A stretch of 64,000 nucleotides of DNA from Zea mays (taxonomy: Eukaryota > Streptophyta > Magnoliopsida > Poales > Poaceae). The DNA lies in NCBI RefSeq assembly GCF_902167145.1, contig NC_050097.1:225761034-225825033 (forward strand). Reading direction: 5' to 3'. Shown here piece by piece: positions 62,320 to 64,000 of the stretch (the stretch's first letter is position 1; every line of letters begins with the position of its first letter). Both the position numbers and the translations under genes were made by a program. The notes under the pieces were generated by a model, which ran no database searches, was not told the DNA's origin, and saw nothing but the letters and a program-made list of their open reading frames with translations.

Positions 62320-63670
62320 GCGCATGCAATGGAAACTCCCACCATTTTGCCATAATTTTTGGATCTGTATAAAAATAGAAACCGCATGCATGCAGCTGCC
62401 ATGTTTTTCGGATCTGTCATAAAAATAAGATCGTAATAACAACTTACTAAAGCTATCAACCTCTAATTGACTCGGTATTTACGCTTATAATTGAGGGATT
62501 TTATGCTCAAAACTTAAGGTTTTTACGCTCCACCCGGAGATGCGTCCACGAGTGAACAACATGCCAGATTTTTTACGCAGTCTAAGAAATTGCATAAATA
62601 CCTACACCGTGTAGTATAATTTGTTTCAGTATACATCATAAACTAGTTCTAATGCGTTTAGTTGCATGGCTGTTGGAGGGATCCTATATTTATGAAGGAA
62701 ATAAAACATTAAATGTGATTTTTTGTTTCTATGCATGCAATTCATTTCCTTTCATTGCATATTCTTTCCATCATAAATTCGTGTGCATGCAGCCTGTAGC
62801 AGATTTTTACGCAGTATACCGAATTGCATAATTATCTACACAGTGTAGCATATTTAGTATCAGTATATAGCATAAAATGGTCATTACGAGTTTTAGTTGC
62901 ATGTCTGTTTCAGCGATCCTAAATTTATGGAGGAAATAAAGCATTTAAAATAGAAACCGCCACACATATCTTTCCTGAATTTACGCGCATGCAAGGGAAC
63001 GTGATTGACTCATGCATGCATTTTGCCATAATTTTAGGATCTGTATATCCGCATGCATGGCGACTGCCATGTTTTTCGGATCTGCCATAAAAATAGGATC
63101 GTAATAACAACCTACTAGAGCTATCAACCTCTCACATTGGCTCGGTATATACGCTTATAATTGAGGGATTTTATGCTCAAAACTTAAGGTTATTACGCTC
63201 CAACCCGGAGGTGCGTCCACCAGTGAACAACATGCCAGATTTTTTACGCAGTGTAACGAATTGCATAAATACCTACACCATATAGTATAATTTGTATCAG
63301 TATATGTCATAAACTAGATTTAATGTGTTTTAGCTGCATGGCTGTTGGAAGGACCTTATATTTATGAAGGAAATAAAACATTAAATACGATTTTTTTGTT
63401 TCTATGCGTATAATTCATTTCCTTTCATTGCACATTTTTTATCATAAATTCGTGTGCATGCAGCTGGTAACAGATTTTTACGCAGTGTATCGAATTGCAT
63501 AATTATTAACACAGTATAGCATATTTAGTCTCAGTATATAGCATAAAATGGTCCTTACGCGTCTAGCTGCATGGCTGTTGCAGCGATCCTAAATTTATGG
63601 AGGAAATAAAGGATTTTAAAAACAGAAACTGCCGCACATATCTTTCCTAAATTTATGCGCATGCATTGGA
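62320..63670. repeat. Tandem array, unit about 668 bp, two copies, in the TIR element
   Basis: CATGTTTTTCGGATCTG recurs at 62400 and 63068. AACAACATGCCAGATTTTTT and TTGAGGGATTTTATGCTCAA recur at the same spacing, and GCGCATGCA occurs at about 62320, 62986 and 63658. Within each unit two related sub-units of about 200-240 bp start with CAGATTTTTTACGCAG-type sequence. The array is AT-rich and non-coding, with frequent TTACGC and GCATGCA words. Copies differ by scattered substitutions. Confidence 0.7.
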
Positions 63671-63828
63671 TCGTGTTTGACTCATGCATGCATTCCTTTT
63701 TTTGCGCTAACAGACGTGGGGCAGGTGGCGCACCCGACAGCCTGTTTGGGCGCGCTGGTTGAACCAGTTTGAAGGGGTGGTCGGCCTGGGCTTCCTTTAA
63801 CTATTGGAAGCCCAGGGCTCCCGTTATA

Positions 63829-63884
<56 letters not shown>

Positions 63885-64000
63885 CTTGTGTCAAAAGTAT
63901 ATATGCGTAAATATCTATATTTTTTAAAAAAAACTACTTTTGAGTTTAGCGTGTTATGAACTAGATTGTTTCTTTGTTTTTTTTTACCCTCCAATGATAA

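Larger units (their letters stand above)
61574..63835. mobile_element. Unclassified 2.26-kb element with hairpin-forming terminal inverted repeats
   Basis: It is present in the Tekay 5' LTR and absent from the 3' LTR, inside the TA microsatellite. The left end reads GGAGCCCTGGGCTTCC (61586-61601), then a 10-base spacer, then GGAAGCCCAGG. The right end is its inverted counterpart, GGAAGCCCAGGGCTCC (about 63806-63821). Beyond these, about a dozen outer bases are also loosely inverted (GATTGTATATTA against GGGTAGGTATAAC). Each end is thus a stem-loop, and the two ends are inverted repeats of about 50 bp. No transposase is present. I infer a non-autonomous DNA transposon. A MULE is possible, but any 9-bp duplication would be hidden by the TA repeat. 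Confidence 0.75.
58267..64000 (-). repeat. Tekay 5' LTR, expanded by two insertions, incomplete in window
   Basis: It aligns with 48923-51676 after removal of the solo LTR (58912-59580 plus one GCATC) and the TIR element (61574-63835). About 130 bp of LTR remain outside the window. Differences from the other LTR are scattered substitutions, mostly transitions, for example near 59774, 59944, 60308, 60470, 60595, 60832 and 60958. Confidence 0.9.

Noticed and set aside
61574..63835. Helitron
   Set aside because: There is a 3' hairpin, but the end is not CTRR, the 5' end is not TC, and both ends are inverted repeats, which Helitrons lack.

Overview
This is a plant nuclear window, almost certainly from a panicoid grass genome of the maize/sorghum/sugarcane type and most likely maize. 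The evidence is that nearly all of it is LTR retrotransposon, nested in the way typical of grass intergenic DNA. It contains a Sirevirus-type Ty1/copia element with the palindrome-rich LTRs known from maize Ji/Opie-type families, a Huck-like Tat-lineage Ty3/gypsy element, and a long-LTR Tekay/RIRE3-like chromovirus. I found no convincing host gene, no rRNA or tRNA gene, and nothing prokaryotic.

Layout, left to right. (1) 1-15125 is a three-level nest. An old antisense copia fragment (A) is split by a copia element (B, 400-14408, TSD CATTA). B is itself split by an apparently complete Sirevirus (C, 2820-12251, TSD GTAAC). (2) 15126-18110 holds a gypsy LTR and the LTR, primer-binding site and gag start of a Grande/Ogre-like element. 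(3) 18111-21235 is the least repetitive stretch and carries one Tourist-like MITE. (4) 21236-22255 is an old relative of the Tekay LTR. (5) 22641-36800 is a degenerate antisense CRM/Reina-like chromovirus whose 3' end is split by the Huck-like element (23264-31288, TSD AAAAC). (6) 36801-44470 is a degraded antisense Tekay-like element with a small Stowaway-like MITE in its LTR. (7) 44471-48552 is a broken sense-strand Tat-lineage element with an antisense LTR inside it. (8) 48553-48922 is an LTR start, cut by a young antisense Tekay/RIRE3-like chromovirus (48923 to beyond 64000).

The Tekay element is the most informative part. It has LTRs of about 2.9 kb, an extra ORF (orf0) upstream of gag, and an almost open gag-pol. 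Its two LTRs differ by roughly 1% or less by eye. Its left LTR serves as an unoccupied reference for two later insertions in its right LTR: a 669-bp solo LTR (TSD GCATC) and a 2.26-kb element with terminal inverted repeats. That second element sits inside a TA microsatellite. Each of its ends folds as a hairpin, and it contains a GC-rich cassette plus a tandem array of about 668 bp per unit. It is my best candidate for something undescribed.

Relative order of events: copia A, the CRM/Reina-like element and the Tat remnants are oldest. The Huck-like element (a few percent LTR divergence by eye) and copia B follow. Sirevirus C and the Tekay element are the youngest full elements, and the insertions in the Tekay right LTR are younger still.
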